Below, piece by piece: positions 63,705 through 64,000 of a stretch of 64,000 bases of DNA. The position numbers were made by a program, and so were the translations under genes. The notes under the pieces were generated by a model that searched no databases, had not been told where the DNA came from, and saw only the letters and a program-made list of their open reading frames with translations. The first letter of the stretch is position 1. Every line of letters starts with the position of its first letter. The DNA is from an uncultured Alphaproteobacteria bacterium (GTDB lineage Bacteria; Pseudomonadota; Alphaproteobacteria; Caulobacterales; Caulobacteraceae). The stretch spans positions 162,791 through 226,790 of the forward strand of contig CAIVVM010000034.1 of NCBI GenBank assembly GCA_903909375.1. The letters run 5' to 3'.

Positions 63705-64000
63705 GCGTTCGCCGGGACGAGCGGCGGAAGGGGTCGGGTCACCCCGCCGCCAGTTCCCCCACCCATCGCTCATCCCGGCGAATGCCGGGAACCAGTTCGC
63801 GGAACGCTGTGGCGGGTTGGAGAACCTCGGCGCGGCTCGAGCCCGCCTCTGCAATATTCCATCTGGATCCCGGCGTTCGCCGGGACGAGCGGCGGAAGGG
63901 GTCGGGTCACCCCGCCGCCAGTTCCCCCACCCATCGCTCATCCCGGCGAATGCCGGGAACCAGTTCGCGGAACGCTGTGGCGGGTTGGAGAACCTCGGCG
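63705..64000. repeat. Two 128-bp direct repeats, 168-bp period, running to the window edge
   Basis: 63705-63832 is repeated at 63873-64000, with a 40-base unique spacer. Within each copy GTTCGCCGGGACGAGCG and CGCTCATCCCGGCGAATGCC are near-perfect inverted halves, the common 'CCGGCGAATGCCGGG' palindromic motif. A third copy may lie beyond the edge; nothing similar precedes the first copy. Confidence 0.85.

Larger units (their letters stand above)
63379..64000. other. Intergenic repeat field at the right edge
   Basis: 622 bp with no credible gene; a 137-codon frame over 63528-63941 is made of the repeats themselves. It contains an inverted pair and a long direct repeat, entered separately. Confidence 0.7.

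Noticed and set aside
63528..63941. 137-codon leftward frame at the right edge
   Set aside because: It repeats itself because it is made from the 128-bp direct repeats; no gene features.

Overview
The window is GC-rich, densely coded, typical alphaproteobacterial chromosome. It most resembles Caulobacteraceae (Caulobacter/Phenylobacterium type). The main reasons are a HAD phosphatase (cicA) between clpP and clpX followed by lon and an HU gene, a DUF6481 gene, frequent TTG/GTG starts, and short GC-rich palindromic intergenic repeats. No rRNA, CRISPR array, transposase or phage structural gene was seen. Two tRNA genes are present (Val-UAC and Leu-UAG).

Layout. 1-3.4 kb: a DEAD-box RNA helicase running off the left edge, a phosphotransferase pseudogene with a large internal deletion, and a family III CoA-transferase. 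3.4-7.3 kb: a compact polyhydroxyalkanoate (PHA) cluster with phaC and phaZ, a divergent TetR regulator and a convergent phasin. 7.4-11.6 kb: parE and a secreted M61 peptidase. 11.6-13.5 kb: the glnB-glnA nitrogen operon with a clear terminator. 13.7-21.6 kb: a thiolase-like protein without the usual catalytic residues, a histidine phosphatase, the NAD(P)HX repair enzyme, a HAD phosphatase, an ABC-F ATPase, ndk and small conserved genes. 21.6-23.9 kb: a cobalt-type nitrile hydratase operon (alpha with a His-rich N-terminus, beta, accessory protein), divergent from a DsbA-like oxidoreductase. 23.9-31.9 kb: an M20 peptidase and the proteostasis block clpP, cicA, clpX, lon, hup, then tRNA-Val.

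32-38.6 kb: an esterase, an aldo/keto reductase and a HAPMO-like Baeyer-Villiger monooxygenase, then a DUF969-DUF979-DUF2891 operon (predicted 5-oxoproline uptake). 38.6-46.6 kb: the envelope block lptF, lptG, lptD, surA, pdxA, rsmA, all leftward. 46.7-52.9 kb: pepA, a hydrolase, holC, an I78-like lipoprotein, a glycosyltransferase, tRNA-Leu and tig. 53.4-58.6 kb: two small conserved genes, then a three-gene 2-oxoacid oxidoreductase operon (FAD/Fe-S electron-transfer subunit plus KorA and KorB). The first start codon and ribosome binding site of that operon lie inside a long predicted hairpin that has an alternative upstream pairing partner.

58.6-61.7 kb is the accessory part. Three leftward genes encode an OLD/ABC-like AAA ATPase with an unusual ~195-residue N-terminal domain, an HNH endonuclease starting 5 bp later, and a HEPN-like protein. 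Base composition is visibly more AT-rich than on either side over the ATPase and HNH genes. The ATPase+HNH pair has the architecture of the Septu (PtuA-PtuB) anti-phage system, and the N-terminal domain and HEPN-like partner suggest a variant. This is the best candidate in the window for a previously undescribed system. 62-64 kb: a conserved hypothetical gene, a TspO-like membrane protein, and a repeat field of inverted and 168-bp-spaced direct repeats running off the right edge.
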